Source of the DNA: Zizania palustris
Taxonomy: Eukaryota; Streptophyta; Magnoliopsida; Poales; Poaceae
NCBI GenBank assembly: GCA_019279435.1
Contig: JAAALK010000285.1
Location: 27,932,371 to 27,996,370, forward strand
DNA: 64,000 nucleotides
Direction: 5' to 3'
The notes under the pieces were generated by a model. The model was not told the origin of the DNA. It searched no databases and worked only from the letters and a program-made list of their open reading frames with translations. Below, piece after piece: positions 1 through 9,628 of the stretch. Every line of letters starts with the position of its first letter. The stretch's first letter is position 1. The position numbers and the translations under genes are program-made.

Positions 1-613
1 GAAGGTTTAGCTTCGTAGCTTTCGGTTCGAAGTACTTTCGAAGTCTTGTCTTCAAAGTGCATACTTCGAAGCAGGCTCCGGCACTGTTTTACTTCGCTCC
101 GAAGCTCGTGAGTCGAAGCTGTATGCGAAGACTTGTCTTCGAAGTGCATACTTCGAACCAGGCTCCGACACTGTTTTACTTCGCTCCGAAGTACACTTCG
201 CTTTTTACCACTTCGAACTAGGCTAGACAGCGACACCTTCGACTTTTCGGACAGACTCCGTCACCAACCTCCGAAGCAGACCTCGGCGTGCGAAGGGGGC
301 TTCGCCAAGTCCCGAACAGGAGACAACTTTGGACAGTAACTTCTCATTTCACTTTTTACATACTTAGATCATTTCATTGAGAAGTCTAGGCCTATTATAA
401 TTTGTTCATCTGCCTAGTTGCACCACTTTAGTTTTACTCTGTCTATCATCAGATGCTTCTAGGTTAGAAACCTTTTAGACTTAGGCCTTCTGTTTATTTT
501 CTGCTGCGTAGTATTTTTGAGGTGCGTTGGGTATTGGGAACAGGCCATTGATTCGGAAAAATTTTTAAGGCGCCCATTCACCCCCCCCTCTGGTCGCTAC
601 TTTCGGTCCTACA
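1..613 (+). mobile_element. 3' end of a C2-family copia LTR, cut by the window edge
   Basis: This stretch matches the last 600 bases or so of the C2 LTRs (about 10925-11555 and 20180-20807), including the many TTCGAA words and the final TTTCGGTCCTACA. It ends in CA at 613 and is followed at once by antisense gag sequence of element C0. I read it as the 3' LTR of a plus-strand Sirevirus-like element whose body lies to the left of the window. The five bases after it (GCTGA, 614-618) should be its target-site duplication. A solo LTR is also possible. Short ORFs inside are not genes. Confidence 0.85.
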
Positions 614-1540
614 GCTGAGAGCAGCAACAAATGCTCTGGAAGTGGCTTTGGCTACCCTCTTAGCCACCTTGCCACGCTTGCCCTTCACAAAGGGTTTCCT
701 CTCCTTCTTGTGGTATTTGGGGCGCTCACTCTCATCTCTCTTCTTGAGTTTAGGGCAATTGGCCTTGATGTGAGAAGTGTCGCCACACTCAAAACAACCA
801 CTAAAACCACTTCTCCTCTGATCCCATCTCTCATGATGAAAACGGGTGAACCTTCTGGCAATGAGAGCAAGCTCATCATCATCTAGAGTATCCACCTGCT
901 CCTTAGTGACGGAGACCAGGGAGGACAAAGCAAAACCATCTGCAAAAACACAAGTGCCTGATGTGCTTGGTTCTGCAGTGGTGCCACGGCTAGTGCTAGA
1001 AACCAATGCCAATGACTGTGGCAAGGAGTTCCTATGCACTGCAAGAGATGCCTTGGCAATCTCTGTGGACTTCAGCTTGCTGAAGAGCTCATCACACGTC
1101 AATGTGTCATAACCTGTGGACTCCTCAATGCTGGATATCTTTACTTCCCATATGCTACGATCAAGAGCATAGAGAAGCTTGATAGCCCTATCATGATCAT
1201 TGTAAGCAAGCGTCCCGTTGGACCGCATGTTACTCACTATCGCATCAAAGCGAGAAAACATGGTATCTATAGATTCACTAGGTGCCTGCACAAACAGCTG
1301 ATACGGTTGATTGTATGTGCTTTGGCGCCAGGACTTAATCTGTGTAGAGCCCTCATGAAAAATACTGAGTGTAGTCCAAATCTCCCTAGCTGTCCTAAGG
1401 TGCTGCACCCTATCAAACTCACTCCGGCTCAAACCAATGAACAATATGTTTCTAGCCTTGGAGTTGGCATTATACTGATCCTTCTCTGTTTGAGAGGTGC
1501 GAGTTTCAGGGATGGAGTATTGTGAGTCCACCCGCAACCC
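614..1540 (-). pseudogene. Copia gag fragment of C0
   Basis: About 308 residues of a copia-type Gag, the nucleic-acid-binding structural protein of the virus-like particle. The UBN2-type core is present (motifs AREIWTTL, KLLYALDRSIWEVK, DTLTCDELFSKLK), followed by a CCHC zinc knuckle (CFECGDTSHIKANC) and a lysine/arginine-rich tail. The first 40 or so codons are missing: the LTR joins the reading frame just before DSQYSIPETR. The 3' end is cut at the AFVAALS motif by the LTR at 1-613, so the last few residues of the open frame belong to that LTR. It is closest to the gag of C3 further right. No pol follows in the window. Confidence 0.85.
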
Positions 1541-3510
1541 CGAAAACTCAGCTCTGCTAAGTTAGTGCAGGCTCCACACACAGAGTGCCTTCGAGCAGGG
1601 TTCGCACTTCAATCTTCGCAAGAGCGGACTTCCCTCTGAGGACTTCGATCAGCTCTGCTAAGTCAGTGTAGGCTCAGCACACTGGGTGCCTTCGAGCAGG
1701 CTTCACCCTTCGCAAGAGCAGACTTCCCTCTGCGGACTTCGACCAAATACTCAGCGACAACAACTGGTGCTGGGCTTCGTACTTCAAAGGTTTAAACGCA
1801 CATCGAACAGACTTCGCCGAGTACTTCGACAAAGGAAGAAAAACAGGCTTTGATCTAAGCCAAGAACACTGCTTCGCTACTAATCAGAGAGGTCTAGACT
1901 CCAGTTTACATAGAGCGAACAGACACTGAAAAACACACACTTCACTCGATCAGGCTTCTCACACACCTCTCCAGAAAACTCACAAGAAGATGGTGCACAG
2001 AGAAATCAAAGCATGCAGAGAAGTATGCATACAAGTTCAAGCAGTAAATAAAAACAGAATCAAAGCTTCATTGCTTGAACAGGGAACACAAAATGAACTC
2101 ACAGGATGAATACAAAGAGTGTGGCGGCTAGCACAGGAGTTCTACAATGGCTGCTCAAAGTGTTGATGTGACCTAGCTAGCCTCCACTATTTATAGGAAC
2201 TATTCAGCCCTGTGAATAGACTACTTTACCCCTAGGGTTTACACTGGTTTTGTCTCATCAGAACAGGGGGTACAAATGGTAGTCTACTTTATTTGGAGGC
2301 CTCTTTTGTCAGATTCGCAGAGGGGACAACCCCAGCTTTTACAGAGCAGACACTGTCAGCCTTTGCAGTTTTGGACTCTTCTGAAGCCCCCCTTCGCACG
2401 CGAGGGGTGCGGTAGCTTCGGTGAGAAGCATTGAGCCTGATGGCCTTCGCTTCACCGAAGTCAGCCTTCGATACAGTGACGGTTTTGAGCCGAAGCCGTC
2501 AAAGCCCTTGGGCCTTCGCACCAACACCTTCGGAGTGGACCACCACGACTTCGCAGCTTCTCCCAGATCGAACTCCATCAGTCCGTGTACCGAAGCCATG
2601 CATGGCCGAAGTACCTCAAGTCAGCCTCACTTCGGAGCCTGCCTCACTCCGAAGTCAGCTTCACTCCGAAGCTAGCCTCACTCCGACGCCCCACCTTCGG
2701 CGTACCACCCTTCGAAGTCCCTCCTTCGTCCAAGGCCTCCGCATGAAGCATTCCATTAGCACTTCGTCGCAGTGTCTCTCCCCGAGCACACTCCTCGATG
2801 ATCCTCACCCGGACAATGCCTTCGATGCACCTCAACTTCTGAGACCTTCGTCGGGTATACCTTCGAGTGTCTCCCTCCGGAGCACACTTTGAACACCTTG
2901 CCTCATTGCTGAGGACTTGATCCACCATACTCCGATGTCACTCCATTAGGAGTACCCTTCGAAGTGCCTCGCCTCCGAGGACTTTGTCTCGGAGTACCTT
3001 CACCCGGAGTCATACTCCGCACTTTCTGCCTTCTCCTGGCGCACCTCGACCTGAGGTCCGACCTTGACCCCTTCGCAGCCTTCGTGACGGAGCTCCCTGC
3101 TCCCCTGGCATCAAGCCTCCCGCTTGACCCAGGTTCACTTGCTACGAACTGTCCGTCGCCTCTGAAGTCACCTGCACACCACAGACAAACAGACAAGTGT
3201 ATCCAGTACCCCGGAGACCTCTCTGGGTAGACAACCTTCGATACACACTCCGGTGTACCGCCCAAAGTACCGAGCCCTTCGGTACAACTCAGTCAGCTTT
3301 GTTTAAAATGTTTCCCACAAAAGCTCCCGGTCCCGTGTACTGTCGGACCCCTCCGACAGGCACACTCCGCTACAACAGCTGCAGCAACCAGACCCACTGA
3401 ACCCTTCGGTGAAACAACCTCCGAACCCCTTCAGAGGGACCCCTTCAAATCAGAGGATAAAAACTGTCAATCACTCATCACAGACTCCGAAACCAACCCT
3501 TGGTTTCTCA
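1541..3510 (-). repeat. LTR of C0 (truncated at its 3' side)
   Basis: Minus-strand LTR beginning TGAGAAACCAAGG at 3510. It has a TATAAATAG promoter box at 2187-2195 (minus strand) and a long U3 very rich in CTTCG, CCTTCGG and CTCCGAAG words (about 2340-3480). The end expected from relatives (GGCGCC followed by CATTCACC, then the primer-binding site) is absent; the sequence passes straight into gag near 1541, so the R/U5 end and leader are deleted. Overlapping ORFs on both strands here (for example 2431-2892 plus and 2903-3265 minus) arise from the low stop density of the CTTCG-rich sequence. Confidence 0.7.
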
Positions 3511-4335
3511 GTTACTGAGATAATTCTTAATATCATCGAAGCTCTTTTGACACCTTCGGACCCCTTCAATGCTTTGAAAATGGGCAAACTTCTCTCAGCA
3601 GACCTTGCTAAGAATCTGCTAAGTGCTGCAAGACGACCAATCAGCTTTTGCACTTGCTTCAAATTTTCTGGAGGTGCCATCCTTTGCAACGCAGTTATTT
3701 GAGTGGGGCTAGCTTCGATCCCTCTGCTTGAAACTAGATACCCTAACAACTTTCCAGCCTGAGCCCCAATGATACATTTTTCGGGGTTAAGACGGATTCC
3801 ACATGCCCGAAGGCTATTGAATGTTTCTGCTAGGTCTAGGCTATGTTGGTGCTTTAAAGCACTCTTTATTACAATGTCATCCATATAGGCTTCTATATTG
3901 TGGCCTATTTGATGACCTAGAGCCTTAGCAATTAACCTCGAAAAAGTTGCCCCGGCATTTCTTAAGCCAAAGGGCATTCTTACATAGCAATAGACTCCCG
4001 AAGGAGTTACAAAGCTTGTTTTGATTTCATCTTCACGCTTTAGCCAAATTTGATGATAGCGGAAATACGCGTCAAGGAAGCTTAATAACTCCGAACTAGC
4101 AGTGGAGTTAACCAATTGATCAATTCGGGGCATGGGATAGGGGTCACGGGGGCATGCTTTATTCAAAGATGTAAAATCAATACACATGCGCCACTTCCCA
4201 GAAGATTTCTTCCTAACGATGACTGGGTTGGCTATCCACTCCGTATGAGCTACTTATCTGATAATCCCAGCCTTCAGCAACTTTTCCACTTCATCTTTAG
4301 CAAGGATGACCCTCTCCGCAGATAGCTTCCGGAGT
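3511..4335 (-). pseudogene. Gypsy reverse transcriptase fragment of G1
   Basis: The minus strand encodes the N-terminal and central reverse transcriptase: KSSGKWRMCIDFTSLNKACP, FLDAYFRYHQI, VRMPFGLRNAGATFSRL and the active-site YMDDIVIK, then the connection (LNPEKCIIG, GYLVSSRGIEA). An in-frame stop near 4254 breaks the frame upstream of CIDFTSLNKACP. The ORF then runs through RASMILRIISVTE, where C0 cuts it. The FYADA-type motif is FLDAYFRYHQI, typical of plant gypsy elements. RNase H and integrase lie outside the window or are lost. It cannot produce an active enzyme. Confidence 0.9.
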
Positions 4336-4434
4336 CCTATGGGCAAATTTCTGCAGAGGTGCAATGTTCAAGACTTCTGAACGAGGATGCTTTTGCCCCC
4401 AATGCCTATCATGCTGAGCTTCGAAGCTAGGCCC

Positions 4435-5490
4435 CTATGATTGTGTTGAAGTCTTCACTTCTAGCTTGACTTCTTGCAGGATTGACGGAGTTGCAGTAGT
4501 TCTCCGAAGCCACCCTTCTTCTAACCTTGCATACTCTTCGAAATAAGACATCAACTGAGCAACAGAAGATATCTGCTTCCGGTGAAGTTTATCAAGGAGG
4601 CCCGCATGGGTAACTCCCTCTCGAGCTGCATCAACTACGGAGGATGTAGTTAACCCTCGAATTTGCGACTTCGTATGAGCGAAGCGCTTGAAATACTGCC
4701 TTAAAGTCTCTCCGGGAAGCTTCTTCACCTGGAAAAGACTTCCTATTGACATTGGGGGTACAAAGGTACCGTGGAAGTTTCTTATGAACTTCTTCCTTAA
4801 TTGTTCCCAGGTTCTGATTGACCCTGGCTTCAAGGACCAGAACCACCACAGTGCCACTCCTTCAAGAGCTAGAGGAAAACATTTGGCCATAGTGTCTCGC
4901 ACTCCTCCACTGCCCTCAATTGCCAATGCATAAGAATGGGAGAACTCCCCAGGGTCTTCGTCTCCAGAATATTTGTAGAGATTCGAAGTTTTGAACTTAG
5001 GATCGAAGCGCTCTTTTTGTAACTCAGGATGCAGCAGAGATTTGGTGTCGAAGGAAGCGTTCTCCAGGGCTTCGGGATAAGGAAGTTCATCGTCTTGGGG
5101 CACTTCAGGGATGACTGGGGTGGCTTGAGAACGAAGCCTATCTGCGGCTTCTTGCCGCCACATCGCTACTTCAGCTTGGAGATTGGCCATTTGAGCAGCC
5201 ATATCACCAAGACCGTCTTCATCTCCTCCAGAAGGACCTTCGGGGTCTTGAGAACTGTATGCATCAGTTCGAAGTGGAACTTGAGGCGGAAGACGAACTT
5301 CGATTGGCCGAAGTATGGATGGAGTTGGGGGAGGAACTCCGTATGCTTGAGGAAGGGGAATCCCTTCGGGGGCCTGATGTGGAGGAAAAGCCGAAGGTCC
5401 TCTGACCTCAACTGTGTTCAAAGATCTTACTCCGGAGGTCCGAGGGGACCTTCGAGTAGGACTACCACCTAAACTCCGCTTGGGAGGCAT
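4435..5490 (-). CDS. Gypsy gag, truncated (351 aa)
   Basis: The ORF starts MPPKRSLGGSPTRRSPRTSG 41 bases inside the primer-binding site, the usual place for gag, and G2 gag begins with the same MPPKRSL. A proline-rich N-terminus is followed by a helical stretch (MAAQMANLQAEVAMWRQEA) and a retrotrans_gag domain at about residues 185-300 (LEGVALWWFWSLKPGSI, FHGTFVPPMSIGSLFQVKK, QYFKRFAHTKSQIRGL). It would form the capsid. The C-terminal zinc knuckle seen in G2 at 30926-31261 is absent because of the internal deletion, so this is a truncated but open gag frame. It is unlikely to be functional alone. Confidence 0.85.
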   Translation of the reverse strand: MPPKRSLGGSPTRRSPRTSGVRSLNTVEVRGPSAFPPHQAPEGIPLPQAYGVPPPTPSILRPIEVRLPPQVPLRTDAYSSQDPEGPSGGDEDGLGDMAAQMANLQAEVAMWRQEAADRLRSQATPVIPEVPQDDELPYPEALENASFDTKSLLHPELQKERFDPKFKTSNLYKYSGDEDPGEFSHSYALAIEGSGGVRDTMAKCFPLALEGVALWWFWSLKPGSIRTWEQLRKKFIRNFHGTFVPPMSIGSLFQVKKLPGETLRQYFKRFAHTKSQIRGLTTSSVVDAAREGVTHAGLLDKLHRKQISSVAQLMSYFEEYARLEEGWLRRTTATPSILQEVKLEVKTSTQS

Positions 5491-5530
5491 GGTTTGAGAA
5501 CTTGGTAGAGAACGAAGTTTTTTGGACTAG

Positions 5531-5552
5531 GTTCCCCACGAACAGCGCCAAC
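5531..5552 (-). other. Primer-binding site of G1
   Basis: On the minus strand, immediately downstream of the LTR end CCAACA, lies TGGCGCTGTTCGTGGGGA. This resembles the TGGCGCCG...GGGGA primer sites of plant Tat/Athila gypsy elements. The exact tRNA cannot be assigned by eye. Confidence 0.7.
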
Positions 5553-6049
5553 TGTTGGCGTAAAAGATTACGCTAACATGTTTCTAAGGATTAGAAACTA
5601 GCAAATGAAGTGTTTGCGAAGTAAACTATTTCAAGCCTCCGAAATGGATAATAGCTCAAAATAGTTCGAAGATGTGTATTGAATAACTCCGTATTCGATC
5701 CTCATTACAGGGTAAAATGGGGGGTATTTATAGGCCAAAACCTTAAGGAAAAGACCCTTTTACCCCTTTGTTACAACCGACATAGTGGAAACTATTCAGT
5801 ACCCTTAATAGGGCTAAAACGGTAAAAGACTAATATAATGAGAAAGAAGATAAGTCTTCCATCTTAGCTGGCAAGGAAGCTCTCCAAAACGTCAAAGTTC
5901 GTAGATATACTCCGAACTAGAGTTCGCCTCTATCCTTCAAACTTGCTCCAGTATACTTCCGGAGTTAGACGTTGGGAACCTTCGATTAAATCACCTGCCT
6001 TTGTCTTGTTGCAGCAATGGCCTTGAGGATGAAGTATTTTCCCCCAACA
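5553..6049 (-). repeat. 5' LTR of G1 (497 bp)
   Basis: Ends are TGTTGG...CCAACA on the minus strand. A TATAAATA box lies at 5725-5732 (minus strand). The start TGTTGGGGGAAAATACTTC is shared with the LTRs of G2 and GX, so the three belong to one family group. It begins inside the RT of H after ATGGATGT. Confidence 0.9.
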
Positions 6050-6898
6050 ACATCCATTTGAAAAAGTTTAAAACCTTTAGAAGCAGCGAATGCCAAAAGG
6101 GTGCTAATGGACTCAAGACGGACAACAGGGGCGAATGTCTCCTCAAAATCAATACCCTCTTTCTGGCAAAAACCCTGGGCAACTAATCGAGCTTTGTTGC
6201 ACACCACAACCCATCTTCACCTTGCTTGTTATTAAACACCCACTTGGTGCCTATGGGGTTGCATCCAGGTGGCAGCTCAATTAGTGCCAAACCCGATTGC
6301 AAACAAAGTTCTCAAGCTCTTCTTGCATGGCGTTTATCCAATTTGCATCAGAAAGAGCATTAGGAACATCTCTGGGCTCAAAAGTGGCAACAAACACAGA
6401 CTTAGCAAAAATAGCGAGTGAGCCAGCATGAGAATGCATGGATCTCAAAGTGAGATCACCGATGATGAGCTCTGAGGGGTGATCATGCTGAACTGCTCGG
6501 GATCCTAGGTGATAAATGTCACCTCACCAGAGTCAGTAGCTGACACCTATGGACTCGACGGAGGGGGATCGATCGAAGTGGAAGAAGTGATCAGAGGTCT
6601 GCCCTCATCCTCAGTCGAAGTCTTAGAAGGTGTGGGGTCTACAGGCTGTGCAGAAGGCCCACCCTCATCAACAACTAGAGTGTCATCATCTTCCTCAAAG
6701 TTGGACTCTCCAAGCTCATCATCTCCAGAAAGCTCAAAAGAAGGAGTAAGCAAAGGCATGGACTCATCAAAGGAAACCTCGCAAGTCTCGACAAGCTGCT
6801 GGGAGTCGAAGTTCCAAACACGGAAGCCTCGAGAATGCAAAGCATAACCAAGAAAGACTCCATCCCAGCAACGAGACTCGAACTTTTCCAAATGCCCT
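6050..6898 (-). pseudogene. H pol: post-integrase region and start of reverse transcriptase
   Basis: The minus strand encodes the end of the integrase region (CFVLKKGGHLEKFESRCWDG, FLGYALHSRGFRVWN), an acidic serine-rich linker (open frame 6547-6972), then the first part of the copia reverse transcriptase (NWINAMQEELENF, KARLVAQGFCQKEGIDFEET, FKLFQMD). The frame is broken between about 6210 and 6540. At 6050 the RT stops after MDV and becomes the G1 LTR. C2 pol carries the intact equivalent at 15500-16370. Confidence 0.88.
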
Positions 6899-8190
6899 CC
6901 CTTCTTGAGCACAAAGCACTTGCAGCCAAACGCTCGCAAGTGACTCATCTTGGGCTGTCTGCCAAACCGCAACTCATATGACGTCTTACCTAACTAAGCT
7001 CTAAGAAAAATGCAGTTGGCCAGATAGCAAGTCATGTTCATGGCTTTAGCCCAAAAGCGCCTAGGAGTCCTATGCTCATCGAGCATCGTCCTGGCCATCT
7101 CGACTAGCGTGCGGTTCTTTCGTTCCACAATACTGTTCTGTGGGGGAGTGTAAGGTGCAGAAAACTGATGCTCAAGACCCTGATCACTGCAGAAGCTGAC
7201 GAACTGAGAGTTCTTGAACTCAGAGCCATTGTTAGAGTGAATTGCTCGCATCCGACCATTGTTCTCATTCTTCAGCTTCAAAATCTAGTCATGAACAAAC
7301 TGAAAACCTCATCCTTAGACTCCGAAAAGAAAACCCATGAGAATCGAGAAAAGTCGTCAGCTACCACAAGTTTGTACCACTTCCCACCGACTGAGCGTAC
7401 CCGAGCTAGACCAACAGTGTCCATGTGTAACAACTCTCCTAGGTATGAAGTCATCACCTGAGTCATAGGTGAGTGAGAAGAGGAAACCATTTTCCCATGA
7501 CGACAAGGATGGCAAACTAGATACTTCTTCATCTTAAGCTTTGGCAATCCTCAGATAAGGTTCATAGAGCTCAGTTCGACTAGCAGATCGAAGCTCAAAT
7601 GGCCTAACATCCTATGCCACTTCCAGAGCTCAGAGGAGGATCCAGCAATCAAACACCGAGAAGGGCCAAAAGAACTCGAGAAGTCAATCCGAAAAACCTT
7701 ACCGAAGGGTAAGATCTGGCAAACCAAAGATCCTCTAGAATCAACAACAGAAGACATGCCCTTCTTAAACCGAACCTCCAAACCATCCTCAAGAAGTTGT
7801 GAAATAGAAATCAAATTAAAATTCAAGTTTCCAACCAAAGCAACAGTCTTCAAAGAGAAATGATCAGAAATGCGAATTGAGCCAATACCATGTACTTTCC
7901 CTTGACCACTATTCCCGAAAGTGATGTATTCCTTGGAGCTGGGGGAAGTGAGGCTAGAGAACCATCTGCGATGTCCCATCATGTGGCGAGAGCATCCTGA
8001 ATCCATGATCCACACATCCTCTAGTCCTCGATCTTGCACGATCAGTGGTCATAAGTGGGAGCAAATGGTCCGACACTAGGTTTAGCAAAAGAGTTAAACC
8101 AGTGTCGAGCCATCTACTCAAAAGAACGAAAGCAGAAAGAATCATAAGAGTCCGAACCAAAACACGACTCAAGGCGTGGTCATAAGATGT
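6899..8190 (-). repeat. Tandem copy C of the 1292-bp H pol unit
   Basis: Leftmost of three tandem copies. On the minus strand it holds the gag tail end, protease (WIMDSGCSRHMMG), GAG-pre-integrase domain (LWKWHRMLGHLSFDLL, CHPCRHGKM) and the first part of integrase (DDFSRFSWVFF, ERKNRTLVEMARTML). It matches copy B at an exact offset of 1292 bases. Its last seven bases (8184-8190, AAGATGT) are filler not found in the parent sequence. Frames are interrupted between protease and integrase segments. Confidence 0.92.
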
Positions 8191-9482
8191 CCCTTCTTGA
8201 GCACAAAGCACTTGCAGCCAAATGCTCGCAAGTGACTCATCTTGGGCTGTCTGCCAAACCACAACTCATATGACGTCTTACATAACTAAGCTCTAAGAAA
8301 AATGTGGTTGGCCAGATAGCAAGTCATGTTCATGGCTTTAGCCCAAAAGCGCCTAGGAGTCCTATGCTCATCGAGCATCGTCCTGGCCATCTCGACTAGC
8401 GTGCGGTTCTTTCGTTCCACAATGCTGTTCTGTGGGGGAGTGTAAGGTGCAGAAAACTGATGCTCAAGACCCTGATCACTGCAGAAGCTGACGAACTGAG
8501 AGTTCTTGAACTCAGAGCCATTATTAGAGTGAATTGCTCGCATCCGACCATTGTTCTCATTCTTCAGCTTCAAAATCTAGTCATGAACAAACTGAAAACC
8601 TCATCCTTAGACTCCAAAAAGAAAACCCATGAGAATCGAGAAAAGTCGTCAACTACCACAATTTTGTACAACTTTCCACCGACTAAGCGTACCCGAGCTA
8701 GACCAACAGTGTCCATGTGTAAAAACTCTCCTGGGAATGAAGTCATCACCTGAGTCATAGGTGAATGAGAAGAGGAAACCATTTTCCCATGACGACAAGG
8801 ATGGCAAACTAGATACTTCTTCATCTTAAGCTTGGGCAATCCTCAGATAAGGTTCATAGAGCTCAGTTCGACTAGCAGATCGAAGCTCAAATGGCCTAAC
8901 ATCCTATGCCACTTCCAGAGCTCAGAGGAGGATCCAGCAATCAAACACCGAGAAGGGCCAAAAGAACTCGAGAAGTCAATCCGAAAAACCTTACCGAAGG
9001 GTAAGATCTGGCAAACCAAAGATCCTCTAGAATCAACAACAGAAGACATGCCCTTCTTAAACCGAACCTCCAAACCATCCTCAAGAAGTTGTGAAATAGA
9101 AATCAAATTAAAATTCAAGTTTCCAACCAAAGCAACAGTCTTCAAAGAGAAATGATCAGAAATGCGAATTGAGCCAATACCATGTACTTTCCCTTGACCA
9201 CTATTCCCGAAAGTGATGTATTCCTCGGAGCTGGGGGAAGTGAGGCTAGAGAACCATCTGCGATGTCCCATCATGTGGCGAGAGCATCCTGAATCCATGA
9301 TCCACACATCCTCCAGTCCTCGATCTTGCACGATCAGTGGTCATAAGTGGGAGCAAATGGTCCGACACTAGGTTTAGCAAAAGAGTTAAACCAGTGTCGA
9401 GCCATCTACTCAAAAGAACGAAAGCAGAAAGAATCATAAGAGTCCGAACCAAAACACGACTCAAGGCGCGGTCATAAGATGT
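8191..9482 (-). repeat. Tandem copy B of the 1292-bp H pol unit
   Basis: Middle copy, nearly identical to copy C; the 162-residue protease/GAG-pre-integrase frames (7551-8039 and 8843-9331) differ by one residue. It has the same AAGATGT filler at its right junction (9476-9482), so the two junctions share one origin. Confidence 0.92.
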
Positions 9483-9628
9483 CCCTTCTTGAGCACAAAG
9501 CACTTGCAGCCAAATGCTCGCAAGTGACTCATCTTGGGCTGTCTGCCAAACCACAACTCATATGACGTCTTACATAACTAAGCTCTAAGAAAAATGCGGT
9601 TGGCCAGATAGCAAGTCATGTTCATGGC
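9483..9628 (-). repeat. Tandem copy A of the H pol unit, left piece
   Basis: First 146 bases of the third copy (CTTGAGCACAAAGCACTT onward), interrupted after ATGGC by the C2 insertion. The copy continues at 20813-21952. Adding the two pieces gives about the same length as the other copies. Confidence 0.9.
9624..9628. repeat. Target-site duplication ATGGC, left of C2
   Basis: ATGGC precedes the TG of the C2 5' LTR and is repeated at 20808-20812 after the CA of the 3' LTR. In uninterrupted copies B and C the same spot reads TTCATGGCTTTAGCCC once. Confidence 0.96.

Larger units (their letters stand above)
614..3510 (-). mobile_element. Copia element C0, partial (5' LTR plus gag), inserted in G1
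   Basis: On the minus strand this runs from an LTR start TGAGAAACCAAGG at 3510, through a CTTCG-rich LTR, into a copia gag that ends abruptly at 614 where another LTR has inserted. The LTR start and the gag both resemble element C3 (LTR start TGTGAAACCAAGGG, gag at 42480), so C0 is a relative of C3. The right flank GTTAC (3511-3515) should be the target duplication. No primer-binding site is visible because the LTR runs directly into the middle of gag, which implies an internal deletion. Confidence 0.8.
3511..6049 (-). mobile_element. Gypsy (Tat-like) element G1, deleted and interrupted
   Basis: Minus-strand gypsy element. Its 5' LTR is at 5553-6049, then primer-binding site, gag (4435-5490) and part of the reverse transcriptase (3511 to about 4335), where C0 has inserted. 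The protease and the C-terminal half of gag are missing: only about 100 bases separate the end of gag from the start of the RT segment, whereas in the related element G2 the same interval is more than 1 kb. The right flank ACATC (6050-6054) lies in the RT of element H and should be the target duplication; the matching left copy is outside the window. Confidence 0.85.

Noticed and set aside
1034..1525. 163-codon plus-strand ORF
   Set aside because: It is the complement of a clear copia gag frame; codon structure and homology belong to the minus strand.
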